From Thermocatellispora tengchongensis (lineage in GTDB: Bacteria > Actinomycetota > Actinomycetes > Streptosporangiales > Streptosporangiaceae): 57,693 nt of DNA. Positions 31,839 through 41,375 of the stretch are shown piece by piece. The stretch covers positions 1 to 57,693 of the forward strand of contig NZ_JACHGN010000039.1 of assembly GCF_014202315.1 (NCBI RefSeq). Reading direction: 5' to 3'. The translations under genes and the position numbers were made by a program. Within the stretch, counting starts at the first letter, position 1; every line of letters starts with the position of its first letter. Below the pieces are notes generated by a model. That model was not told where the DNA came from and did no database searches. It saw only the letters and a list, made by a program, of their open reading frames with translations.

Positions 31839-31861
31839 GATGCCCCCGCCCCGGGGGCATC
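31839..31861 (+). terminator. Terminator after alaS
   Basis: GATGCCCCCG (31839-31848) pairs with CGGGGGCATC (31852-31861) around a CCC loop, 11 bases after the stop. Confidence 0.75.
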
Positions 31862-33354
31862 GGCCCCGGGGTCGGCCCCACCCCGCCGTCCCTCCCACCC
31901 GACGCGATCCCACGAACCAGCCGGCGCAGCCGGGCACCCCGCACGGGCCCTTATTCAGAGCACGGAACCGGACATGCGGCCTGCCTCCGCTCCTGGTTGC
32001 GGCACGGGTGGGGACCGGGGCAGGGATGCCCGGGTGTGTCCCGCGTTGCGGCATGTGACTCGCTCCCGCTGCGAGCTTTCCGGGAGCGAGGGCCGGACGT
32101 GGGGAGCGGGGGCTGGGGTGCCTGGGCGTGGCCTGGGTTGCGGCGTGCCCATGTTGCTGGCGCCCGTTCGCGGCGACGTTGGATGGGCGTGGCCGGGGCG
32201 ATGCCCGCTGGAACCGCACCCGCGTGAGCCGCCCCCAATGGGGTGGTGCCGGAAGGCGCACCTTGCGCATACGCACGTGGTGAGGGCGAACCCGGCGGCG
32301 GCTGCGCGCTTCCGGCCCCCCTGGGCCGCTATCCGTCTCGGGCCCGCGTCCGTCTCGCGCCAGCCTCCGTCCTGCGGCGCACCATGTGCGGGGCCGCACC
32401 CACAGCGGTCCATGCCGCGCACTGATCTTTGGAAACCGCCGCGAGGTCGGGCCGTGTGCCGGGCCGCAGGGCCGATGGGTGACCTTCGACGGCCGCTCGT
32501 GCACGGCAAACTCCGAGGTTCGCGTCGTGCGCACGCGCCAATCAGCCGACGCCCACCACGTTGGTGAGCGGGAGCGAGGCGGGCATTCCCCGGGCGTGGG
32601 GCGCTGTGGCGCGCCCCGCTGCGCGCGCGTTCCCATTGCGGGCTTGCGGATGAGTGGGGCCGTGTGCCCTGCGGGCGCCCTGACCGTGGCACCGCGTGCG
32701 CGGAGGCCCTCGATGCGGGGACTGCTACCAAGTGGGCACATAGTGGGGCGAAGCGGAGGGCGCCGCCCACGAGGTGGCGTCGCGCCTGCACGTGCTGGTG
32801 CCGCCCCCGCCTGAGGGCGGGACCGGATGCCCGCGCGGTTGTCCCATAGCGGAGCCGCCCCCGGATTCACCTCAACACCGTGTGCGAGATGGGGTCCGCT
32901 GTGCGGCCCCATGCGCCCGTCGCCACACCCGCCCGCCGCGCCGGAGGTGGGTCGGTCGGTGTGAGGTCGGCCGGGATCGCCGCCTGTCGGGCCGGAGGTG
33001 GGTCGGTGTGGGGGATGGCTCGGACTGCCACCTGCCCCGTCGGAGGCAGCTCGGCGTGGTGACGCTGGGACCGCGGACCGCTGGGCGAGAGCCCTCCGGG
33101 CGCGTGGAACGCCAGGCACCGCGCACCACCCAGTGGCCTGCCCCTGAGGGCGCGGCGGGTGTCCGCGTGACCGCCGGGGCTTCGGCGTGCCGGATGGGGT
33201 GCGGGCCGGGTGATGGCTCTGTCCGGTCGCCTGTGTTCGGGGCGCAGGGAGGTCGTCTTTGCGTGTTCTTGTGCTGAATGGGGCTGAAGCGGGCGTGAAC
33301 GTGTGCGGGCTTCGGGTCGGGGGCCTTTACTCTTGGGCGGGCGTGTTCGTGCGG
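31862..33354. other. Second gene-free low-complexity region
   Basis: About 1.5 kb between alaS and ruvX. Several frames are open on both strands, the longest as by-products of high GC, but none has a recognisable domain, a good ribosome site or third-position bias like the neighbours. There are local repeats, for example ccggaggtgggtcggt at about 32939 and 32992. G-runs are frequent at 32000-32150. I see no tRNA or known structured RNA. The style resembles the region at 16.6-17.8 kb but I find no shared long sequence. Confidence 0.6.
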
Positions 33355-33365
33355 GAGGGAGGGTC

Positions 33366-33845
33366 ATGAGGGCCGGGGTGCGGGTCGGGATCGATGTGGG
33401 GGCGGTGCGGATCGGGGTGGCGCGTAGCGATCCGGGTGGGGTGCTGGCCACGCCGGTGGAGACCGTGCGCCGGGGGAAGGGCGACTTCGCGCGGATCGCG
33501 GAGATCGTGGCCGAGTACGAGGCGGTCGAGGTCGTGGTGGGGCTGCCGACCTCGTTGTCGGGGCGGGAGAGTCACGCCGCGGCGGTGACGCGGCACTTCG
33601 CGGGGGAGCTGGCCGTGCGACTCGCGCCCACGCCGGTGCGGCTGGTGGACGAGCGGATGACCACCGTGAGCGCGCAGCAGGGGCTGCGGGCCGGGGGCGT
33701 ACGCGGGAAGCGGCAGCGGGACGTGGTGGACCAGGCGGCGGCCGTGATCATTCTGCAGTCGGCGCTGGACGGCGAGCGGGCCACCGGGCGGCCGCCGGGG
33801 ACGGCGGTGGAGGCCGGCGGCGGCGCCGGGGAAGCGTCCGAGTGA
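33366..33845 (+). CDS. ruvX: Putative pre-16S rRNA nuclease RuvX (YqgF)
   Basis: RNase H-fold nuclease of 159 residues proposed to mature the 5' end of 16S rRNA; the family was formerly called a Holliday junction resolvase-like protein. Key motifs are [16 protein letters not shown] (first catalytic Asp), [24 protein letters not shown] (Glu) and [13 protein letters not shown] (Asp). The C-terminal 25 residues are a Gly/Ala tail. ATG at 33366 has a GGGAGGGAGGG run about 4 nt upstream. The alaS-ruvX-mltG-aroE order is conserved, but alaS is unusually far away here. Confidence 0.93.
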   Translation: MRAGVRVGIDVGAVRIGVARSDPGGVLATPVETVRRGKGDFARIAEIVAEYEAVEVVVGLPTSLSGRESHAAAVTRHFAGELAVRLAPTPVRLVDERMTTVSAQQGLRAGGVRGKRQRDVVDQAAAVIILQSALDGERATGRPPGTAVEAGGGAGEASE

Positions 33846-34036
33846 TCATCGGTCGAAGGCGTCCGGATGGCGGCGTACGCGGAGGTGTTCGGGTTACGGC
33901 GTCCGCGGGGTGTTGGGCATCGAACACTTACCTGGACGAGGGACTACGGCGGTGGCGTGGGGGCATACAGCCATCGCGGCAATGTTGGGGCAATGTCGCC
34001 CTTCACCCAGACCAGGTGGTCGGTTGTGGCCGCGCC

Positions 34037-34135
34037 ATGACCACGCCTGAGCATAGAATCACGAAATTCACTGACAAAGAAGGCGAGTTCGTGAGATACC
34101 GGGAGATGTTGCACGCTTACCTCGGGATACGTTGA
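34037..34135 (+). pseudogene. Low-GC remnant similar to the C-terminus of MltG
   Basis: An open segment encodes MTTPEHRITKFTDKEGEF followed by 14 more residues and TGA. Its ITKFTD-x-E-x-EF-xxx-R pattern matches the tail of MltG, encoded 1.2 kb downstream (GITKFTDSEAEFWKLRDEF): 10 of 19 positions are identical by eye. By my count it is about 49% GC, far below its neighbours, and it uses A/T-ending codons. The ATG at 34037 has no ribosome site. The frame stays open back to 33842, overlapping the ruvX stop as GTGA, but that part has no recognisable content. It could be a relic of a second or foreign mltG, or a real small gene. Confidence 0.45.
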
Positions 34136-34286
34136 TGGCCGGTGGGCCGCGCCCGAAACACGTCGGACAGAGGAGACCGACACCCGCCTGCCGCCGCGTA
34201 CGGGCACGGATTGCTCGGTGCCCCCTCGGTTTGGGCGTTCCGCTTGACGCCAGGCCGTTCGTACCGGGAGATTGGCCAGCGCACCT

Positions 34287-35444
34287 ATGAATGATCTCGA
34301 TATGGACTTCCTGCTGGGGTCCGAAGACGACGATGGTCGAAGTCGCCGTTCCGCGGCCGGGCGCAACGGCCGGCGCAGGGGAGGGCGGCGGCGCCGTCGT
34401 CGCCGCAACCGCGGTGGTTTCCTCGCGCCGATGCTGGCGCTGATCGTGCTGGTGGGCCTCATCGGCGGCGCCGGTTACTACGGCTACACCTGGCTCCGCG
34501 ACGTGACGGTGCCCGACGACTACACCGGCGAGGGCTCCGGCGAGGTCATCGTGGAGATCCGGCCGGGGGCCAGCGCGGCCGAGGTCGCGCAGATCCTGGA
34601 GGAGCAGGGCGTGGTCAAGAGCGCCCGCGCCTTCACCAACGCCATCGACGCCGCGGGCAAGAGCTCCTCGCTGCAGCCGGGCGACTACAAGATGCGCAAG
34701 GGCATGTCCGCGGCCAGCGCCGTCACCCTGCTGGACCCCAAGCTCAGGCTCCTCGCCAAGGTGACGATCAAGGAGGGCCTGCGGGCCAGCCAGATCTACG
34801 CCGAGCTGGAGAAGTCCACCGGCAAGCCGGTCAAGGAGTTCCAGGAGGCGGCCAAGAACCTGGAACTGCCGGCGGCGGCCAAGGGCAAGGTCGAGGGCTA
34901 CCTGTTCCCGGCCACGTACGAGATCACCCCCAAGATGACCGCGTCCGACATCCTGCAGACGCTCAAGGACCGCCACGACGAGGCGCTGGAGCAGGCGGGC
35001 ATCGCCTCGCGGGCCAAGGCGCTGGGCTTCACCCAGCACCAGATCCTGACCATCGCCAGCATCGTGCAGGCCGAGTCCGGCAGTGTGGACGACATGCCCA
35101 AGGTCGCCCGCGTGATCTACAACCGCCTGGCCCTGAACCCGCCGATGAAGCTGCAGATGGACAGCACGGTCATGTACGGCCTGAACAAGTACGGCATCGC
35201 CGCCACCGACGCCGAGACCAAGAGCGACTCGCCCTACAACACCTACGCCCGCCACGGCCTGCCGCCCGGCCCGATCTCCAATCCGGGCGACCACGCCATC
35301 GAGGCGGCGCTGAACCCGGCCAAGGGCAGCTGGCTGTTCTTCGTCACGGTCGATCCCAAGCGCGGCATCACCAAGTTCACCGACTCCGAGGCGGAGTTCT
35401 GGAAGCTCCGCGACGAGTTCAACCGCAACTACCAGGGCGGCTGA
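34287..35444 (+). CDS. mltG: Endolytic transglycosylase MltG
   Basis: Membrane-anchored lytic transglycosylase that cleaves nascent peptidoglycan strands, 385 residues. A very basic cytoplasmic N-terminus (Arg/Gly run at about 25-48) precedes one membrane helix (FLAPMLALIVLVGLIGGAGYYGYTW). A LysM-like part follows, and then the YceG domain with catalytic Glu263 in ASIVQAESGS and NTYARHGLPPGPISNPG. ATG at 34287 gives MNDLDMDFLLGSEDD; a TTG at 34272 is too near the GGGAG. It ends 2 nt before aroE, so these are cotranscribed. Confidence 0.93.
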   Translation: MNDLDMDFLLGSEDDDGRSRRSAAGRNGRRRGGRRRRRRRNRGGFLAPMLALIVLVGLIGGAGYYGYTWLRDVTVPDDYTGEGSGEVIVEIRPGASAAEVAQILEEQGVVKSARAFTNAIDAAGKSSSLQPGDYKMRKGMSAASAVTLLDPKLRLLAKVTIKEGLRASQIYAELEKSTGKPVKEFQEAAKNLELPAAAKGKVEGYLFPATYEITPKMTASDILQTLKDRHDEALEQAGIASRAKALGFTQHQILTIASIVQAESGSVDDMPKVARVIYNRLALNPPMKLQMDSTVMYGLNKYGIAATDAETKSDSPYNTYARHGLPPGPISNPGDHAIEAALNPAKGSWLFFVTVDPKRGITKFTDSEAEFWKLRDEFNRNYQGG

Positions 35445-35446
35445 GC

Positions 35447-36271
35447 GTGACCGGACCCAGGGCCGCGGTGCTCGGCTCGCCGATCGCCCACTCACTCTCG
35501 CCCGTCCTGCACCGGGCCGCGTACGCGGCGCTGAGGCTGGACGGGTGGCGCTACGACGCGATCGAGTGCGACGAGGCCCGGCTGCCCGCCCTGCTCGACG
35601 GCCTCGGCCCCGAGTGGGCCGGGCTGTCGCTGACCATGCCGCTCAAGCGGGTGGCGCTGCGGGTCGTGGACACCGTCTCCGACCTCGCCGTCGAGGTCGG
35701 CGGCGCCAACACGATCGTGCTGCGCGAGGGCCGCAGGCACGGCGACAACACCGACGTGTACGGCATCGTCCGCGCGCTGGCCGAGGCCGGCGTCGGCGCG
35801 CCCGCCTCGGCCACGATCCTGGGCGGGGGCGCGACCGCGGCCTCCGCCCTGGCCGCGCTGCGGGAGCTGGGCCTGGGCCAGGCCACCCTCGTCGTACGCG
35901 AGCCGTCCCGCGCGGGCGACACCCTGGAGGCGGCCGAGCGGCTGGGCATGGCGCTGGCCGTGGAGACCTTCGACAAGCTCGACGCGCTGATCCACGTCGA
36001 TCTGGTGGTCAGCACGCTGCCGTCCGGGGCCGCCGACGCGTTCGCACCCCTCCTGGCCGCCGTGCCCGCGCTGTTCGACGTGGTCTACTCGCCCTGGCCC
36101 ACGGTCGCGGCCCGCGCCGTACGCGCCGCGGGCGGCACGGTCGTCGGCGGCTTCCCGATGCTGCTCCACCAGGCCGTCCGGCAGGTCGAGCTGATGACGG
36201 GCCGCGAGCCCGCGCCGGTCGAGGCGATGCGCGCCGCCGGGCAGGCCGAGCTGGAGCGCCGGGCGTCCTGA
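35447..36271 (+). CDS. aroE: Shikimate dehydrogenase
   Basis: Reduces 3-dehydroshikimate to shikimate in aromatic amino-acid synthesis, 274 residues. Substrate-site motifs are GSPIAHSLSPVLHRAAY, Lys67 in LTMPLKR, Asn88 in GGANTIV and Asp103 in GDNTDVYG. The dinucleotide loop is ILGGGATAASAL and the C-terminal MLLHQAVRQVELMTG is typical. GTG at 35447 begins 2 nt after mltG, with AGGGCGG in the end of that gene. No other aro gene is in the window, whereas Streptomyces has aroC/K/B nearby. Confidence 0.94.
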   Translation: MTGPRAAVLGSPIAHSLSPVLHRAAYAALRLDGWRYDAIECDEARLPALLDGLGPEWAGLSLTMPLKRVALRVVDTVSDLAVEVGGANTIVLREGRRHGDNTDVYGIVRALAEAGVGAPASATILGGGATAASALAALRELGLGQATLVVREPSRAGDTLEAAERLGMALAVETFDKLDALIHVDLVVSTLPSGAADAFAPLLAAVPALFDVVYSPWPTVAARAVRAAGGTVVGGFPMLLHQAVRQVELMTGREPAPVEAMRAAGQAELERRAS

Positions 36272-36612
36272 GCACCGCCCGCCGGCGGGAAGATTCGGCG
36301 GGCGGCGGGCGTTGTGGTAACGTAAGTGCCTGATCGGTCCGGCATGCCTGCTGGACGCGCAAGCGGAGGTTTTCCTCCCACCTGATCGGCCACTGGGCCG
36401 ACGGGTCAAGGATCACTTCCGGGCGTGACGGCCCGGAGTGGGCCCGCGATGGCGGGCTCGGTGGCCCCGCATGCGCGACGTGCGGGGCATTTCGCATTTC
36501 GCGAGCTTGGGGGAGCGCGATCCGCGAGGGTTCCCGGCACGATCAAGCACGTGGCGGCCGTCCGCAGGGCGGCCGAGGTACGTAACGCAGTAACGTAAAC
36601 CTGGGAGGTCCC
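36272..36612 (+). promoter_or_regulatory. infC 5' leader with promoter and hairpins
   Basis: The 341-base gap before infC. TAACGT at about 36319-36324 with TTCGGC 18 nt upstream may be a promoter. The transcript would contain a GCCCGC/GCGGGC hairpin near 36442-36457 and a hairpin GCCCCGCA (36464-36471) / TGCGGGGC (36481-36488) followed by a T-rich atttcgcattt. The last resembles an attenuator. Long leaders are common before infC-rpmI-rplT operons and often mediate control by IF3 or L20; that role is inferred here. Confidence 0.5.
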
Positions 36613-37215
36613 ATCAGCGCCGAGCCCCGCATCAACGAGCGTATCCGTGTGCCAGAGGTCCGCCTCGTCGGCCCGAACGGCGAGCAGGTCGGCATCGTCT
36701 CCATTCACGATGCGCTGAAGCTGGCTCAGGAGGCCGACCTCGACCTCGTGGAGGTCGCGGCGACGGCTCGCCCGCCCGTGTGCAAGCTCATGGACTACGG
36801 CAAGTACAAGTACGAGTCCGCGATGAAGGCGCGCGAGGCGCGCCGCAACCAGGCGCACACGATCATCAAGGAGATCAAGCTCCGGCCGAAGATCGACCCG
36901 CACGACTACGAGACCAAGAAGGGTCACGTGGTGCGGTTCCTCAAGGCGGGAGACAAGGTCAAGGTCACGATCATGTTCCGGGGCCGGGAGCAGTCCCGTC
37001 CCGAGCTGGGGTTCAGGCTCCTGCAGCGGCTGGCCGAGGACGTGACGGAGTTGGGCTTCGTCGAGTCCCAGCCCAAGCAGGATGGCCGTAACATGATCAT
37101 GGTGATCGGGCCGCACAAGAAGAAGGCCGAGGCCAAGGCCGAGAAGGCCGCGGCGAGATCGCGCCGCGGTGACGCGCCGGCGCGGGAGGCCGGGACCGCC
37201 GAGCCCCAGGAGTAG
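36613..37215 (+). CDS. infC: Translation initiation factor IF-3 (ATC start codon)
   Basis: IF3 checks start-codon pairing and keeps 30S subunits free, 200 residues. The true start is the ATC at 36613: the reading [20 protein letters not shown] is the conserved actinobacterial N-terminus, and GGGAGG (36603-36608) is 4 nt upstream. The first GTG, at 36649, would cut twelve conserved residues and has no ribosome site. The N-domain (to about residue 90), basic linker helix and C-domain ([21 protein letters not shown]) are complete, followed by a Lys/Ala tail. IF3 rejects non-AUG/GUG/UUG starts, so an ATC start gives autorepression, as known for E. coli infC (AUU). It heads infC-rpmI-rplT. Confidence 0.95.
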   Translation: MSAEPRINERIRVPEVRLVGPNGEQVGIVSIHDALKLAQEADLDLVEVAATARPPVCKLMDYGKYKYESAMKAREARRNQAHTIIKEIKLRPKIDPHDYETKKGHVVRFLKAGDKVKVTIMFRGREQSRPELGFRLLQRLAEDVTELGFVESQPKQDGRNMIMVIGPHKKKAEAKAEKAAARSRRGDAPAREAGTAEPQE

Positions 37216-37330
37216 GCGGCAGGCCCACGTCAGCGCCGAGACCGGGTCCGGTCTCGTAGTCAGGCATGCCCTTGACTCGGGTGACCGGCCCGGGACATCG
37301 GCACGAGCGAACGAGGGAGAGACGGCTGAG

Positions 37331-37525
37331 ATGCCGAAGATGAAGACGCACAGCGGTGCGAAGAAGCGGTTCCGGCTCACCGGGTCGGGCAAGATCATTC
37401 GTCGCCGGGCGAACCGCGCGCACTACAACGAGCACAAGTCGTCCAAGCTGACGCGCCGTCTCCACCCCGACGTGGTGATGTCCGACGCCGACACGAAGAA
37501 GATCAAGAAGCTGCTCGCCAAGTAA
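37331..37525 (+). CDS. rpmI: 50S ribosomal protein L35
   Basis: Ribosomal protein of 64 residues, [22 protein letters not shown] being the family signature. It is highly basic and ends LLAK. The ATG at 37331 follows a GGGAGAG run about 10 nt upstream; a longer frame begins at 37169 but has no conserved N-terminus. It sits 115 bases after infC and 37 before rplT in the conserved operon. Confidence 0.97.
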   Translation: MPKMKTHSGAKKRFRLTGSGKIIRRRANRAHYNEHKSSKLTRRLHPDVVMSDADTKKIKKLLAK

Positions 37526-37562
37526 GCCGAGTACGAACGAATCCCCGGGGAGATAGATACAA

Positions 37563-37943
37563 ATGGCACGCGTGAAGCGGGCGATCAACGCCAAGAAGAA
37601 GCGCAGGGTCGTACTCGAACGGGCGAGCGGTTACCGGGGTCAGCGGTCGCGTCTGTACCGCAAGGCCAAGGAGCAGATGCTCCACTCTCTGACCTACGCC
37701 TACCGCGACCGCAAGGACCGCAAGGGCAGCTTCCGCCGCCTGTGGATCCAGCGGATCAACGCCGCGGCCCGTCAGAACGGCCTGACCTACAACCGGTTCA
37801 TCCAGGGCCTGAAGGCCGCCGGGGTCGAGGTGGACCGCAAGATCCTGGCCGACCTCGCCGTCAACGACGCGCAGACCTTCGCGGCCCTCGTCGAGACCGC
37901 CAAGAAGGCCCTGCCCGCCGACGTCAACGCGCCCGTCGCCTGA
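37563..37943 (+). CDS. rplT: 50S ribosomal protein L20
   Basis: Early-assembly 23S-binding protein of 126 residues, also an autogenous repressor of this operon in several bacteria. It begins [29 protein letters not shown] and is full length. ATG at 37563 has GGGGAG (37544-37549) at a rather long 13-nt distance. A very large hairpin lies 10 bases after its stop. Confidence 0.97.
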   Translation: MARVKRAINAKKKRRVVLERASGYRGQRSRLYRKAKEQMLHSLTYAYRDRKDRKGSFRRLWIQRINAAARQNGLTYNRFIQGLKAAGVEVDRKILADLAVNDAQTFAALVETAKKALPADVNAPVA

Positions 37944-37952
37944 CGTCCCTGG

Positions 37953-38021
37953 CCGTGATCTCACAGCGGTGACGGTCCTCGCGCCGCCCCAGCCACGCGA
38001 GGACCCCGCTGGGGATCACGG
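37953..38021 (+). terminator. Large nested hairpin after rplT
   Basis: Three consecutive arm pairs stack: CCGTGATC (37953-37960) with GATCACGG (38014-38021); CAGCGG (37964-37969) with CCGCTG (38006-38011); GGTCCTCGCG (37974-37983) with CGCGAGGACC (37996-38005). This makes 24 base pairs with small internal loops and a 12-nt terminal loop, followed by cgtttcgctttcg. It is probably the operon terminator. Its size also allows a regulatory or protein-binding role. Confidence 0.85.
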
Positions 38022-38066
38022 CGTTTCGCTTTCGTGGAGGACTTCGGGGCAAGGACCGTACCGCGC

Positions 38067-38870
38067 ATGGCCAGAACCGAGCTGACCAACATCAGGTCGC
38101 CGCGGGTGAAGGCGGCCAGGAGGCTCGCCAAGCGCGCGTTCCGCGAACGCGACCTGGCCTTCCTCGCCGAGGGCCCGCAGGCCGTCAGGGAGGCGCTCAG
38201 GCTCCCGGGGGTGGTGGCCGAGCTGTACGTCACCGCCGGCGCCGAGGCCCGGCACGCCGACATCGTCTCCGCCGCGGCTGGGGCCGGGGTGCCGGTGCAC
38301 CTCGCCAGCGGGGAGGTCATGGCCGAGCTGGCCCAGACCGTCACCCCGCAGGGCCTGCTCGCGGTGTGCAAGCTGGTGCACGTGCCGCTGGCACAGGCCG
38401 TCACGCCGGGCGCGAGCCTGGTGGCGGTGCTGGCGCACGTACGCGACCCGGGCAACGCGGGCACCGTGCTGCGCACCGCCGACGCCGCCGGCGCCGACGC
38501 GGTGGTGTTCACCGACGCCTCGGTGGACCCCTACAACGGCAAGTGCGTGCGCGCCAGCGCGGGCAGCCTGTTCCACCTCCCGGTGGCCACCGGCGCGCCC
38601 GTCGCCGAGGCCGTAGGCCGGCTGAAGGAGTGCGGCATGCGCGTCCTGGCCGCCGACGGCGCGGGCGAGCGCACCCTCGACGACGTGGACCTGTCCGGGC
38701 CCACCGCGTGGATCTTCGGCAACGAGGCGTGGGGCCTGCCCGACGAGGTGCTGCGCCTGGCCGACGAAGTGGTCCGCGTGCCCATCTACGGCCAGGCCGA
38801 GAGCCTCAATCTCGCCACCGCCGCAGCGGTATGTTTGTACGCGTCCGCCCGCACTCAACGGGAAAAGTGA
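38067..38870 (+). CDS. TrmH/SpoU family RNA 2'-O-methyltransferase
   Basis: SAM-dependent rRNA/tRNA ribose methyltransferase of the SPOUT class, 267 residues. The N-terminal substrate domain (SPRVKAARRLAKRAFRERDLAFLAEGPQAVREAL) resembles TsnR/AviRb-type enzymes. The three SPOUT motifs are present: VRDPGNAGTVLRTADAAGADAV, WIFGNEAWGLPDEV, and VPIYGQAESLNLATAAAVCLY, which form the knot. ATG at 38067 has AAGGA about 11 nt upstream; an in-frame GTG at 38034 overlaps the terminator hairpin tail and is less likely. Linkage to rplT is conserved. Thiostrepton-type resistance is possible for relatives but not claimed. Confidence 0.88.
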   Translation: MARTELTNIRSPRVKAARRLAKRAFRERDLAFLAEGPQAVREALRLPGVVAELYVTAGAEARHADIVSAAAGAGVPVHLASGEVMAELAQTVTPQGLLAVCKLVHVPLAQAVTPGASLVAVLAHVRDPGNAGTVLRTADAAGADAVVFTDASVDPYNGKCVRASAGSLFHLPVATGAPVAEAVGRLKECGMRVLAADGAGERTLDDVDLSGPTAWIFGNEAWGLPDEVLRLADEVVRVPIYGQAESLNLATAAAVCLYASARTQREK

Positions 38871-38932
38871 GGCTGCCGCACGATGCGGGAAACCCGCTAT
38901 TGTCGGCCTTGTAGGGTCGAGGAGGCGGGGTA

Positions 38933-40165
38933 GTGCTGGGAGAGAACGTCGATCGGCAGCGCGTCGATGCCGCGCGCCCGGCGTCCTCGCCCGACGCCAC
39001 GCCGCTCCTGCCCGTCCAGGGCCGCCATCGTGATCCCGGCACCGGCCCCGGCGTCAGCACCGACGCGGACGGCGAGAGCGCCGCGGGCGACGGGCTCGCG
39101 TCCGCCCAGGCCCGCGACCGCGGCTGCGTCATCTCCGCCGACGACCTCCCCGACGGCGTCATCGTCGTCGACGCCACCGGCCGCGTCCTGGTGGTCAACC
39201 GGGCCGCCACCCGCCTGACCGGGGTCAGCCGCGAGCGCGCGCTCGGCGCCGACATCCGCGACGTCTTCCCCTTTCGCGACCAGGACGGCCGCGAGTGGTG
39301 GAAGTGGCTCGACCCGTGCGGCGGCCTGCGCACCCGCAGCCGCCAGCCCGAGTGCCCGGTGCAGCTTCCCGGCGGGCAGGAGCTGCTGATCGCGGCCAGG
39401 CTGGTGCGCGAGCCCGAGCGCGGCGGCGACGTCGTACGGGTGGCGATCACGCTGCGCGACAACGGCGCCCGCGCCCGGCTGGAGCGCAGCCGCGCCGACC
39501 TCGTCTCCACCGTCGCCCACGAGCTGCGCTCCCCGCTGACCAGCGTCAAGGGCTTCACCGCCACCCTGCTCGCCAAGTGGAACCGCTTCACCGACGACCA
39601 GAAGCTGGTCATGCTGGAGACCGTCAACGCCGACGCCGACCGGGTCACCCGGCTGATCACCGAGCTGCTGGACGTCTCGCGGATCGAGTCGGGGCGGCTC
39701 CAGGTGCGGCGCCAGGTCGTGGACATCCCGGCCCGGGTGCGCCGGATCATCGCCGGCCGGGTGGCCGCGGGCGAGCCCGAGGACCGCTTCCGCCTGGAGG
39801 TCCACGGCGAGCTGCCCGAGACGTGGCTCGACCAGGACAAGATCGATCAGATCTTGGCCAACCTGCTGGAAAACGCGGTGCGTCACGGACGCGGTACGGT
39901 GACAATAGTCGTGGAACCGATTGAATGGGGTGTGGCCGTGTCCGTGCGCGACCAGGGTGAGGGCATCGCGCCCGAGCTGGCGCCGCGCGTGTTCCGGCAG
40001 TTCTGGCGCGGCCCCGGCCGCCGCCGGGGCGGCACCGGGCTCGGCCTGTTCATCGTCAAGGGCCTGGTCGAGGCGCACGGCGGCACCGTCACCGTGCAGC
40101 GCGGCCCCGAGGGCGGTGCCGAGTTCCGATTTACCGTGCCCACCGGCACCCCCGACTTCGCCTGA
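38933..40165 (+). CDS. Soluble PAS-domain sensor histidine kinase
   Basis: Sensor kinase of 410 residues with no membrane segment. An unconserved Pro/Ala/Asp-rich N-terminus (to about 65) is followed by a PAS domain (DDLPDGVIVVDATGRVLVVNRAATRLTG), a HisKA domain with His196 in VAHELRSPLTSVKGFTATLL, and a HATPase_c domain with the N box (ILANLLENAVRHG), G1 (VRDQGEGIAPE) and G2 (RGGTGLGLFIVKGLVEAHGG). GTG at 38933 has GAGGAGG about 6 nt upstream. No response regulator is adjacent, so it is an orphan locally. A kinase between the SpoU methylase and pheS is conserved in actinomycetes; its signal is unknown. Confidence 0.92.
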   Translation: MLGENVDRQRVDAARPASSPDATPLLPVQGRHRDPGTGPGVSTDADGESAAGDGLASAQARDRGCVISADDLPDGVIVVDATGRVLVVNRAATRLTGVSRERALGADIRDVFPFRDQDGREWWKWLDPCGGLRTRSRQPECPVQLPGGQELLIAARLVREPERGGDVVRVAITLRDNGARARLERSRADLVSTVAHELRSPLTSVKGFTATLLAKWNRFTDDQKLVMLETVNADADRVTRLITELLDVSRIESGRLQVRRQVVDIPARVRRIIAGRVAAGEPEDRFRLEVHGELPETWLDQDKIDQILANLLENAVRHGRGTVTIVVEPIEWGVAVSVRDQGEGIAPELAPRVFRQFWRGPGRRRGGTGLGLFIVKGLVEAHGGTVTVQRGPEGGAEFRFTVPTGTPDFA

Positions 40166-40238
40166 GCCGAGCCCGCGACTCGAAACACCAGGCGAGCGGG
40201 CCGCTTCCGCCGGTGGGCGCCCCCGCGGAAAGCACTAG

Positions 40239-41374
<1,136 letters not shown>

Positions 41375-41375
<1 letters not shown>

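Noticed and set aside
31840-33300. Several frames of 60-190 codons between alaS and ruvX
   Set aside because: No recognisable domain, mutual overlap on both strands, poor start sites and no coherent codon bias.
33842-34036. Upstream part of the frame overlapping the ruvX stop (GTGA)
   Set aside because: The coupling looks attractive, but the translated residues before position 34037 are unlike any protein I recognise and rich in Arg/Gly/Trp.
37169-37330. N-terminal extension of the rpmI frame
   Set aside because: L35 starts at MPKMKTHSG. The extra 54 codons cover the infC end and the intergenic leader.
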